A stretch of DNA of 64,000 nucleotides from Ureibacillus terrenus (lineage in GTDB: Bacteria > Bacillota > Bacilli > Bacillales_A > Planococcaceae), in contig NZ_VIGD01000004.1 of NCBI RefSeq assembly GCF_006569205.1, positions 124,001 to 188,000 of the forward strand, read 5' to 3'. Within the stretch, counting starts at the first letter, position 1. The number at the start of each line of letters is the position of its first letter. A model generated the notes under the pieces. That model was not told the DNA's origin and did no database searches. It saw only the letters and a list, made by a program, of their open reading frames with translations. Of the stretch, positions 57,690 to 64,000 are shown in pieces. Both the position numbers and the translations under genes were made by a program.

Positions 57690-58943
57690 TTGGTTAGCGT
57701 TTATACTTGCCAAAACGGCGTAAGGATTGTATATGAACATATTCCATATGTCCGTTCCATTTCTGTGGGAATTTGGGTAGGAGCGGGTTCCCGTTTTGAA
57801 TTGCCGGAAGAAAATGGCATTACCCATTTTATTGAGCATATGCTCTTTAAAGGGACTTCCACCCGCACAGCAAGGCAAATTGCCGAAGAGTTTGACCGCA
57901 TCGGCGGAGAATTGAATGCGTTTACAACGAAAGAAAATACATGCTATTACGCAAAAGTGCTGAATCATCATGGAATATTGGCCATTGATATATTGGCGGA
58001 TATGTTTTTCCATTCAGTTTTCGAAAAAAATGAATTGGAAAAAGAGCGTCAAGTGGTGTTGGAGGAAATTTTAATGAGCGAGGATGCCCCGGATGACGAT
58101 ATTCATGAACGGTTATGGAGGGTCATGTACCCTGATGATGCCCTGGGACTTCCCATCTTGGGAACAAAGGAAACCCTTCAAACATTTGATCGGAATATGA
58201 TTCAAAACTATATGGATAAACATTATTATCCTAAAAATGTCGTCATTTCCCTCGCTGGAAATATTTCAAAGGAATTATTGTTACATATCGAATCGCTGTT
58301 TGGGCATTTCGAGCCATCCGAAAAGGCTGTGCCTCTCCATTTGACATATCCGAAGTTTCATTCCGGCCATTTCGTCAAAGAAAGGGATGTGGAGCAGTCC
58401 CATATTGCAATGAGCTATCCCGCCATCAGTGTAAAAGACCAAAATTATTTCAGCTTTATCGCATTAAATAACATCATTGGAGGCAACATGTCCTCGCGCC
58501 TTTTCCAGGAAGTCAGGGAGGAAAAAGGATTGGCTTATACCATCTACTCCTATCCTTCCTGTTATATGGATGTCGGGGCAATTACCATTTACGGAAGCAC
58601 CAATAATCAGCAATTATCCATTTTGCATGAAACGATCGTCAAATCCATCGAAAAAATAAAAAGGGATGGTGTGACTGAAGGGGAACTGGAGAATGGGAAA
58701 GAGCAGCTGAAAGCAAGCTTCCTGCTCAATATGGAAAGCATGACGAACCGGATGACGCGGAACGGGAAAAACGAGCTGATTTTTGGCCGTCATCTGACAA
58801 TCGACGAAATCATCGAAAAGATCGAGGCGATTTCCATGGATTCCGTGACGGCGCTCATCCAAAAGATTTTTTCCGTTGAACCGGCGGTGGCCATCATCGG
58901 GCAGGATGTCCAAAATTATGAAAGAAAAATTGTCAATGCATGA
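57690..58943 (+). CDS. mlpA: M16 family zinc peptidase (MlpA/YmxG-like)
   Basis: Processing-peptidase-like zinc protease of the pitrilysin family. The 417-residue protein has the inverted zinc motif HFIEHM near residue 46 (HxxEH) with the downstream Glu helix (ELEKERQVVLEEI), and the C-terminal inactive M16 domain with the Arg-Tyr-type substrate region. It starts at TTG 57690 after AAAGAGGTTGAAAA. It corresponds to ymxG (mlpA) in B. subtilis, but ylxY, the polysaccharide deacetylase gene that usually separates pnp from it, is absent. Confidence 0.93.
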   Translation: MVSVYTCQNGVRIVYEHIPYVRSISVGIWVGAGSRFELPEENGITHFIEHMLFKGTSTRTARQIAEEFDRIGGELNAFTTKENTCYYAKVLNHHGILAIDILADMFFHSVFEKNELEKERQVVLEEILMSEDAPDDDIHERLWRVMYPDDALGLPILGTKETLQTFDRNMIQNYMDKHYYPKNVVISLAGNISKELLLHIESLFGHFEPSEKAVPLHLTYPKFHSGHFVKERDVEQSHIAMSYPAISVKDQNYFSFIALNNIIGGNMSSRLFQEVREEKGLAYTIYSYPSCYMDVGAITIYGSTNNQQLSILHETIVKSIEKIKRDGVTEGELENGKEQLKASFLLNMESMTNRMTRNGKNELIFGRHLTIDEIIEKIEAISMDSVTALIQKIFSVEPAVAIIGQDVQNYERKIVNA

Positions 58944-58950
58944 AAGAAGA

Positions 58951-58985
58951 GGCTGTCCGGAAAGCATGAAACTTTCAGGGCAGCC
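58951..58985 (+). terminator. Putative terminator after the M16 peptidase gene
   Basis: GGCTGTCCGGAAAG (58951-58964) pairs with CTTTCAGGGCAGCC (58972-58985), with two weak pairs. The following bases are only moderately T-rich. Confidence 0.65.
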
Positions 58986-59025
58986 TTACTTATAATAGTA
59001 AATTTTTTTAATCTTTGCCCCCGTT

Positions 59026-59100
59026 ACGGCCGCATGAACCGCGCCAACCCGCTGCGGGCGACAAAAGGGGTGGCGCTGACCGCAAAGGAAGGGCGTTTCA
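59026..59100. other. GC-rich hairpin island between convergent genes
   Basis: About two thirds of the bases at 59041-59100 are G or C, far above the surrounding DNA. GCGCCAACCC (59041-59050) pairs with GGGGTGGCGC (59067-59076), with one mismatch, and the loop holds CCGC/GCGG. Short open frames here (for example from 59034) lack a ribosome binding site and family similarity. It may be a structured RNA, the remnant of a foreign element, or a bidirectional terminator; I cannot tell. Confidence 0.5.
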
Positions 59101-59129
59101 CAATGCAATATCAGACGAACGCTTCCATG

Positions 59130-59756
59130 CTAAAACTCTTTGTTCTTCAGAATGGAAACGGAAAGTTTATAGGACAAATAGAAAAGAATTGCTGCAACCG
59201 GCAAAGAAATGAGACTGATTAAGTCAATGAACTCAATTAACCGTACAACTATATTCCCATTGGAAAAGACATTTACGGCAATCACCGGGATAAAAATGGA
59301 AGCCAGTATAAAAATACGCCCTTTTTGAATTCCGAATTTAATGATTACTGGAATGATAATCCCCAATATAATAAGCAGACTGGAGCCGACAATGCTTAAA
59401 ATTAGAAAGGTTTCTTTCAGCGCAATAGCGGATCCTGCCATTATATTCGTAATCAAGGATACAGGCAAGATGATTAAGACGATGAAGAAAAGCAGAATTA
59501 AGCTCAAAATATATTTGCTTTTTACGATATCGGCTTTTTTGACCGGCAGAGTATAGACAAACCGGTACCAATTGCTTGTTTCATCATAGCCAAGGAGCAT
59601 ATTGATTTGCGTTATGCATAGAACGCTGAGAAAAACCGTCAGCAATCCAGGGTCTCCAAAAAAGAAAGAAGCGATGAAAAATAACACTGTTAAGATTGCC
59701 ATTAAGTTCTTTTGATAGAACATCACATACAAATCTTTCAAAATAAGCGCTCTCAT
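59130..59756 (-). CDS. ABC-2 type transporter permease
   Basis: Membrane subunit of an ABC transporter of the ABC-2 type. The 208-residue protein has about six hydrophobic segments (for example LMAILTVLFFIASFFF and LILLFFIVLIILPVSLI) and the typical loop GYDETSNWYRFVYTLPVKKADIVKSKYI (key: Trp-Tyr-x-Phe, Leu-Pro-Val). The start overlaps the ATPase stop by four bases. The substrate is unknown; small GntR-ABC-ABC2 operons of this type in Bacilli are often linked to antimicrobial peptide or cell-wall stress. Confidence 0.85.
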   Translation of the reverse strand: MRALILKDLYVMFYQKNLMAILTVLFFIASFFFGDPGLLTVFLSVLCITQINMLLGYDETSNWYRFVYTLPVKKADIVKSKYILSLILLFFIVLIILPVSLITNIMAGSAIALKETFLILSIVGSSLLIILGIIIPVIIKFGIQKGRIFILASIFIPVIAVNVFSNGNIVVRLIEFIDLISLISLPVAAILFYLSYKLSVSILKNKEF

Positions 59757-60601
59757 GGATGAACCCCTTTCACGAAAAATAACATGATATCTTCAATGTT
59801 CGGCTTATCAAGCGTAAAGGCGCTGTTTACTTCTTTGCGATTCACCAAAATCTCGATGCCAAAAGCATTTTTCCGCATGCGAATTTTCGCATGTTCCGGC
59901 AGTTCCATGGATTGCTCGATGGTTCCTTTCCAAATGCCGTAGTCGTACAACAATTCGTCTTTATTTTTGCTGAAGACGATTTCCCCGTCATGAATGAAGG
60001 TGATGTAATCGGCAATTTTCTCCAAATCCGATGTAATATGGGTGGAGAATAAAATGCTGTTATCTTCATCCTGCATGAACTCCATGAACAGATCCAGGAT
60101 TTCATCCCTTACAATCGGATCAAGCCCGCTTGTCGGTTCATCCAAAATTAACAATTTGGGATGATGGGAGAGAGCGATCGCAATGGATAATTTCATCCTC
60201 ATCCCCCTGGAAAGCTGTTTAATCGGCTTTTTAAAGGGGATTTTAAATCGTTTTAATAAATCGGCGTAGTAAGCTTCATCCCAACGGTCGAAGATTTTTT
60301 CCAAAATGTTGTTGATATGGGTTGCATGCAATGTGTCCGGTATATAGAGTTCATCAAACACGACGCCAATGTGTTCCTTTATGGTTGTTTCATGTTCTGA
60401 ATGGTCAAGGCCAAAAATCTTGATTTCCCCGTGCTCCTTTTTTAACAAATTTAAAAGGCATTTAATCGTCGTTGTCTTTCCGGCGCCGTTTTCTCCGACG
60501 AATCCCATAATGGTGCCGGCTGGCAATTGGAAAGAAACATCTTTTAATTGGAATTGAGGAAATGATTTCTTCAGATTCGTCACTTCGATAGCATTCGTCA
60601 T
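59753..60601 (-). CDS. ABC transporter ATP-binding protein
   Basis: Nucleotide-binding subunit for the permease next door. The 282-residue protein shows Walker A GENGAGKTTTIK near residue 35, the signature region LSRGMRMKLSIA (a variant of LSGGQ), Walker B LLILDEPTSGLDP, and the switch His in STHITSD. It lies in a four-base overlap with both the GntR gene before it and the permease after it, indicating one translationally coupled operon. It resembles YhcH/YtrB-type ATPases. Substrate unknown. Confidence 0.95.
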   Translation of the reverse strand: MTNAIEVTNLKKSFPQFQLKDVSFQLPAGTIMGFVGENGAGKTTTIKCLLNLLKKEHGEIKIFGLDHSEHETTIKEHIGVVFDELYIPDTLHATHINNILEKIFDRWDEAYYADLLKRFKIPFKKPIKQLSRGMRMKLSIAIALSHHPKLLILDEPTSGLDPIVRDEILDLFMEFMQDEDNSILFSTHITSDLEKIADYITFIHDGEIVFSKNKDELLYDYGIWKGTIEQSMELPEHAKIRMRKNAFGIEILVNRKEVNSAFTLDKPNIEDIMLFFVKGVHP

Positions 60602-60978
60602 TCCAATTCCTCCTCCACTAACATCGACAAAAGGTCAATTAATTCATTTCCCTTGATTCCCGCAAGCTTTGCCGTTTGAACAGCCTTTAATAAATGTTCC
60701 TCCGTTTGGCGAAGCAATTCCTCCCGCAAAAACTCCTGGTTCCGTTCCGCGACAAAACTTCCTTTTCCGGCAAAAGTGACGATAAATCCGTCCCGTTCCA
60801 AATCCGCATAGGCTCTCTTTGTCGTCATCACGCTGATTTTCAGCTCTTTTGCCAGACTGCGGATGGAGGGAAGCGGATCCCCGGGTTTCAATATTCCTGT
60901 GATGATTGCCTTTTTGATTTGTTCTGAAATTTGTTCATAAATCGGTTTGTCGCTTGCGTTCGTTAATTTTATATCCAT
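60598..60978 (-). CDS. GntR family repressor (YtrA subfamily)
   Basis: Likely autoregulator of this ABC operon. The 126-residue protein is short, as in the YtrA subfamily of GntR: an N-terminal winged helix with KPIYEQISEQIKKAIITG, LPSIRSLAKELKISVMTTKRAYADLERDGF (key: Ser-Ile-Arg-Ser, Thr-Lys-Arg-Ala-Tyr) and a small C-terminal dimerisation helix. GGTGGTGACTTC precedes the start at 60978; the frame is open upstream to 61050 but runs through the operator. The palindrome at 61001-61031 is its likely binding site. Confidence 0.93.
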   Translation of the reverse strand: MDIKLTNASDKPIYEQISEQIKKAIITGILKPGDPLPSIRSLAKELKISVMTTKRAYADLERDGFIVTFAGKGSFVAERNQEFLREELLRQTEEHLLKAVQTAKLAGIKGNELIDLLSMLVEEELE

Positions 60979-61000
60979 GAAGTCACCACCATACGGATAT

Positions 61001-61031
61001 ACAACTGTGTATATACAGTATATACAGTTGT
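61001..61031 (-). promoter_or_regulatory. 31-bp palindromic operator of the GntR-ABC operon
   Basis: ACAACTGTGTATA on the left is the reverse complement of TATATACAGTTGT on the right, with one mismatch. It overlaps the -10 of the gntR promoter. YtrA-type regulators bind long AT-rich palindromes, so autorepression is expected. Confidence 0.8.
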
Positions 61032-61046
61032 AACGGAATGTGTCAA
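61017..61046 (-). promoter_or_regulatory. Sigma-A promoter of the GntR-ABC operon
   Basis: On the minus strand: TTGACA (61046-61041), an 18-base spacer, TATACT (61022-61017). The perfect -35 and the overlap with the palindrome suggest a strong but repressed promoter. Confidence 0.7.
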
Positions 61047-61070
61047 TCAAAAGTTTTAGAACGATATGGG

Positions 61071-61099
61071 CACCTAACGGATTTTCAATGCATATAGTA
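61071..61099 (+). promoter_or_regulatory. Candidate sigma-K promoter for ymxH-dpaA-dpaB
   Basis: CACC (61071-61074), 16-base spacer, CATATAGTA (61091-61099), matching the sigma-K pattern (AC at -35, CATAnnnTA at -10). In B. subtilis the dpaAB (spoVF) operon is transcribed by sigma-K in the mother cell. Confidence 0.55.
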
Positions 61100-61126
61100 C
61101 TAATAGGCTCTTAGAGGAGGGAATGG

Positions 61127-61390
61127 ATGCTATTATCGGAGCTTGCCGAAAAAGAGTTGATTGAAATGGAAAATGGGATTCGCTACGGCTATTTATCCGA
61201 GACGGAATGCATTTTTGATCCAAAAACAGGAAAAATTTTGGGTTTCGAACTAATTGAACCTTCCCGTATGCCCTTTCACCGAAAAAAAAGCGCGTCTTTA
61301 TTTATCCCTTGGGAAGAAATCTATTTGATTGGGGAAGATCGGATTTTGTTTCGCAAAGCATTCAATACAAGAAGGCATTATGACGGATGA
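61127..61390 (+). CDS. ymxH: YlmC/YmxH family PRC-barrel sporulation protein
   Basis: An 87-residue protein with the YlmC/YmxH pattern LSELAEKELIEMENGIRYGYLSETECIFDPKTGKILGFEL (key: Asp-Pro-x-x-Gly-x-Ile) and IPWEEIYLIGEDRILFR. This PRC-barrel-like family occurs next to dpaAB in spore formers. AGAGGAGGGAATGG precedes the ATG. It overlaps dpaA by four bases (ATGA). Function is unknown; position and the sigma-K-like promoter suggest a role in the mother cell. Confidence 0.88.
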   Translation: MLLSELAEKELIEMENGIRYGYLSETECIFDPKTGKILGFELIEPSRMPFHRKKSASLFIPWEEIYLIGEDRILFRKAFNTRRHYDG

Positions 61391-62169
61391 AAAACGAAAA
61401 ATGGCTTGTCATTGGAACAGATGCCCGATTAAAGATACTTGCTAAGAAGTTGAGCGGCCCTGAACGGACGGTATTTTACAAAAGCAGGACGGCCTGGGAC
61501 CATGAGCTGAACCAGCTCGCGCTTTCGGAACGGCCGGACTATATTGTGCTCCCAATCCAGCCATTGAAAATCGAGGCGCCAGCCGTATTGGGTTTAAACG
61601 ATGCCATTGTTTTTTGCGGAAAGACAAACAGCGAATGGAAAGAAATTATAAAAGACAACACAGTTTACTATTATCTGGAAGATGAAGAATTTATTTGGCA
61701 AAATGCGCTGTTGACGGCTGAAGCCTTTGTCGCGACCTTTTATCAGACGAAACAGGCCATTTCGGGAAAACGGTTCATTATTACCGGTTTTGGCCGGGTA
61801 GCGAAAACGCTTGGCCACTTGTTGAGAAGCATAGGCGCCGAAGTCGTGATTGCCGTAAGGAGCGATGTGCAATTAAACGAGGCAAAAGCTTTCCGCTATG
61901 AAGTGTCCTATTTGGCGGATTTGGGGGAAATCAAGGCGGATTATTTTATCAATACGATTCCTGCAAAATGGCTGGATAGCGGTATGAATGAACAAATTCG
62001 CATGCCGGTTTATGATTTGGCCTCCTATCCTGGTTGTTTGCAGGATGGGGTTGAACGGGATAATTACGAATTATTGCCGGCGCTGCCGGGGAAATTTTTC
62101 CCGAATGACGCGGCAAACATTTTATATAATTCGATTGTGGGACAATTAAGGAGGAGAAAATCTTGCTGA
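61387..62169 (+). CDS. dpaA: Dipicolinate synthase subunit A
   Basis: With DpaB oxidises dihydrodipicolinate-derived substrate to dipicolinic acid, which fills the spore core with calcium. The 260-residue protein has an NAD(P)-binding motif GFGRVAKTLGHLLRSIGAEVVIA (key: Gly-Phe-Gly-Arg) near residue 137 and a C-terminal segment VYDLASYPGCLQDGVE. It is shorter than the usual near-300-residue DpaA (see findings). It starts inside ymxH and ends seven bases into dpaB. Confidence 0.93.
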   Translation: MKNEKWLVIGTDARLKILAKKLSGPERTVFYKSRTAWDHELNQLALSERPDYIVLPIQPLKIEAPAVLGLNDAIVFCGKTNSEWKEIIKDNTVYYYLEDEEFIWQNALLTAEAFVATFYQTKQAISGKRFIITGFGRVAKTLGHLLRSIGAEVVIAVRSDVQLNEAKAFRYEVSYLADLGEIKADYFINTIPAKWLDSGMNEQIRMPVYDLASYPGCLQDGVERDNYELLPALPGKFFPNDAANILYNSIVGQLRRRKSC

Positions 62170-62759
62170 AAGGTAAAAAAATTGGGCTTGGCATCACTGC
62201 ATCCCATTGCACATATGAAGATGTCGTTCCGAAAATCACCGATCTCCGCAAAGCCGGAGCAGAGGTCATTCCGATTGTAACCCACTCGGTGCTGACAGCG
62301 GTCACTCGTTTCGGTTCCGGGGAAGAGTGGGTGAAAAAAATTGAGGAATTGGCGGGAAATAAAGTTGTATCGACGATTGTGGAAGCAGAACCATTCGGGC
62401 CGAAAAATCCCCTTGATTGCATGGTCATTGCGCCGATGACTGGAAACTCCATCAGCAAATTTGCCAATGCTGCCACAGACAGCCCCGTGTTAATGGCGGC
62501 AAAAGCGACTTTAAGAAACGGAAATCCCGTCGTCATCGGAATTTCCACAAATGATGCCCTCGGCTTAAACGGCGTCAATATCATGAAATTATTGAACTCA
62601 AAAAATATTTACTTCATTCCTTTCGGCCAAGATGACCCATTCAATAAACCTACTTCCTTAATTGCGGACTTTTCAAAAATGGTGGACACGGTCGTGCATG
62701 CAATTCACTACAAAAAGCAGCTTCAGCCGTTATTTATTCAATACCATAAAGAAAATTAA
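62163..62759 (+). CDS. dpaB: Dipicolinate synthase subunit B
   Basis: Flavoprotein-like partner of DpaA. The 198-residue protein shows KKIGLGITASHCTYEDVVPKI, and the flavoprotein PPC-decarboxylase-type motifs IAPMTGNSISKFANAATDSPVLMAAKATLRNGNPVVIGISTNDALG (key: Ala-Pro-Met-Thr-Gly-Asn and Thr-Asn-Asp). AAGGAGGAGAAAATC precedes TTG 62163. It ends the sporulation unit; asd starts 88 bases later. Confidence 0.95.
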   Translation: MLKGKKIGLGITASHCTYEDVVPKITDLRKAGAEVIPIVTHSVLTAVTRFGSGEEWVKKIEELAGNKVVSTIVEAEPFGPKNPLDCMVIAPMTGNSISKFANAATDSPVLMAAKATLRNGNPVVIGISTNDALGLNGVNIMKLLNSKNIYFIPFGQDDPFNKPTSLIADFSKMVDTVVHAIHYKKQLQPLFIQYHKEN

Positions 62760-62847
62760 TTTTTATCACACAATTCAGTAAAATTATGATAAAATTTTCA
62801 TCATTATATGAAGTTTATTTCGTAATCATTGGGAGGAGATTTGTGTA

Positions 62848-63885
62848 ATGGCAAAACAATATACGGTAGCGATTGTAGGTGCAACAGGTGCAGTCGGTAC
62901 TAAAATGAAAGAACAATTACTTAAAAGAAAATTTCCAATTAAAGATATAAAATTTTTGGCATCTGCCCGTTCAGCGGGGAAAGAAATTGATTTCGGAGGA
63001 AAGACTTACAAAATAGAAGAAGCGACGCCGGAAGCGTTTGAAGGGGTTGATGTAGCCCTCTTTTCGGCCGGGGGCTCCGTTTCCGCAAAACTCGCTCCTG
63101 AAGCGGTAAAACGTGGCACTGTAGTCATTGATAATACGAGCCATTTCCGCATGGATCCGGATGTGCCATTGGTGGTCCCTGAAGTCAACCGCGAAGATTT
63201 GAAAAAACATAATGGAATCATTGCCAATCCGAACTGTTCAACAATCCAGATGGTTGTGGCATTAAAACCAATTCATGATCAATTGGGGCTAAAACGGGTA
63301 ATCGTTTCCACTTACCAGGCGGTTTCAGGTGCAGGAATGTCCGCTATTGAAGAACTTCGCGTACAAAGCGGAGAATGGGAAAAAGGAAAAGATGTAGAGG
63401 CAAAAGTATTGCCTGTCAAGTCGGAACCAAAACATTATCCAATCGCGCGCAATGTCATTCCTCAAATCGATGTGTTTACAGAAAACGGCTTTACAAAAGA
63501 AGAAATGAAAATGATTAACGAAACGAAAAAAATCATGCACTTGCCTGATTTGCCAGTAGCGGCAACTTGTGTGAGGGTACCGGTTGTCATCGGGCATTCT
63601 GAATCTGTGTATATCGAAACAGAAAAAGAAGCAAATGTACAAGACATCTTTAATATTTTGAAAAACGCACCTGGTGTTGTATTGCAGGATGATATTCACA
63701 ACCAGGATTATCCGATGCCTATTTTTGTGGACGGAGAAGACCCGGTATATGTAGGAAGAATCCGTAAAGACTTGTTCCAACCAAACGGCTTCCATTTATG
63801 GATTGTTGCGGATAACCTATTGAAAGGTGCTGCCTTGAATTCAATCCAAATCGCCGAGGCAATGATTGAGGATAACTTACTTTAA
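62848..63885 (+). CDS. asd: Aspartate-semialdehyde dehydrogenase
   Basis: Reduces aspartyl phosphate to aspartate semialdehyde, the branch point to lysine, diaminopimelate, dipicolinate, threonine and methionine. The 345-residue protein has GATGAVGTKM near residue 13, the catalytic Cys in NPNCSTIQM near 130, and the substrate-binding TCVRVPV region near 240. GGGAGGAGATTTGTGT precedes the ATG. It links to the partial dapA 12 bases downstream. Confidence 0.97.
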   Translation: MAKQYTVAIVGATGAVGTKMKEQLLKRKFPIKDIKFLASARSAGKEIDFGGKTYKIEEATPEAFEGVDVALFSAGGSVSAKLAPEAVKRGTVVIDNTSHFRMDPDVPLVVPEVNREDLKKHNGIIANPNCSTIQMVVALKPIHDQLGLKRVIVSTYQAVSGAGMSAIEELRVQSGEWEKGKDVEAKVLPVKSEPKHYPIARNVIPQIDVFTENGFTKEEMKMINETKKIMHLPDLPVAATCVRVPVVIGHSESVYIETEKEANVQDIFNILKNAPGVVLQDDIHNQDYPMPIFVDGEDPVYVGRIRKDLFQPNGFHLWIVADNLLKGAALNSIQIAEAMIEDNLL

Positions 63886-63897
63886 GGGGTGTTAGAT

Positions 63898-64000
63898 TTG
63901 GATTTAGGTAGGATCGCTACTGCCATGGTAACGCCGTTTCGCGATGATGGCGGAATCGATTTTGAAACGGCCGGGAAATTGATAGAGCATTTGCTGGCAA
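63898..64000 (+). CDS. dapA: 4-hydroxy-tetrahydrodipicolinate synthase, 5-prime part (cut by window end)
   Basis: The first 34 residues read MDLGRIATAMVTPFRDDGGIDFETAGKLIEHLLA, matching the DapA N-terminus (TAMVTPF). It condenses pyruvate with aspartate semialdehyde. AAGGGGTGTTAGAT precedes TTG 63898. The gene continues past the window. In B. subtilis dapG lies between asd and dapA; it is missing here. Confidence 0.9.
   Translation, partial: MDLGRIATAMVTPFRDDGGIDFETAGKLIEHLLA

Noticed and set aside
59015-59222. Short open frames in the GC-rich island
   Set aside because: No ribosome binding site, high GC gives long frames by chance in more than one frame, and no recognisable protein motif.
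1-64000. CRISPR arrays, tRNA/rRNA genes, insertion sequences, prophage genes
   Set aside because: No regularly spaced repeats, transposase or phage structural genes, or tRNA-like cloverleafs were seen. XerC is the housekeeping recombinase.

Overview
The window is a 64 kb stretch of a Gram-positive Bacillales chromosome with moderate to low GC. The evidence is the gene order (trmFO-xerC-hslVU-codY, then a very long fla/che operon, rpsB-tsf-pyrH-frr-uppS-cdsA-dxr-rseP-proS-polC, the rimP-nusA-infB operon, rbfA-truB-ribF-rpsO-pnp, and the dipicolinate and diaminopimelate genes), the strong AGGAGG-type ribosome binding sites, and the frequent TTG and GTG starts. DpaA/DpaB and a candidate sigma-K promoter point to an endospore former. 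The fla/che operon and SwrB/SwrD point to a motile, possibly swarming cell. Protein sequences resemble Bacillus subtilis closely but differ enough to suggest another genus, perhaps the Planococcaceae (Ureibacillus/Lysinibacillus side). That genus-level guess is weak. Almost every gene is on the + strand; only a three-gene GntR-ABC cassette is on the - strand.

Layout. 1-5264: tRNA modification (trmFO), chromosome dimer resolution (xerC), HslVU protease and the global nutrient regulator CodY. 5265-33370: one continuous fla/che operon from flgB to swrB (about 28 kb). It encodes the basal body (FlgB, FlgC, FliE, FliF), the C-ring (FliG, FliM, FliY), the type III export machine (FliH, FliI, FliJ, FliO, FliP, FliQ, FliR, FlhB, FlhA), hook and hook assembly (FliK, FlgD, FlgE), SwrD, FliL and MotE-like YlxF, the placement GTPases FlhF/FlhG, chemotaxis proteins (CheY, CheB, CheA, CheW, CheC, CheD), the flagellar sigma factor SigD and SwrB. 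Two small genes I do not recognise flank sigD. 33556-36654: rpsB, tsf, pyrH, frr. 36899-42835: isoprenoid, phospholipid and envelope genes (uppS, cdsA, dxr, rseP) and proS. 42981-47318: polC. 47600-52872: rimP, nusA, rnpM, L7Ae-like ylxQ, infB, ylxP, rbfA. 52953-57540: truB, ribF, rpsO, pnp. 57690-58943: an M16 peptidase. 59130-60978 (-): GntR repressor plus ABC transporter with a 31-bp palindromic operator over its own promoter. 61127-64000: a ymxH-like gene, dpaA, dpaB, asd and the start of dapA.

How the genes work together. The operon places CodY next to flagellar and chemotaxis genes, with SigD near the end so that the late sigma factor appears after the structural genes. The translation block carries several predicted RNA-level controls (structured leaders before rpsB, polC, rimP and rpsO). 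The last block feeds aspartate semialdehyde (Asd) to dihydrodipicolinate (DapA), which DpaAB oxidises to dipicolinic acid in the sporulating mother cell.

I did not find a clear new system (no CRISPR array, phage, transposase or defence island). The items most worth a second look are: an HslV N-terminus lacking the serine used by B. subtilis ClpQ; two unassigned small genes around sigD; an SD-hairpin-ATG arrangement before swrD; structured leaders before polC and rimP; a GC-rich hairpin island near 59.05 kb; and the self-regulating GntR-ABC cassette inserted next to the dipicolinate genes, with dapG absent between asd and dapA.
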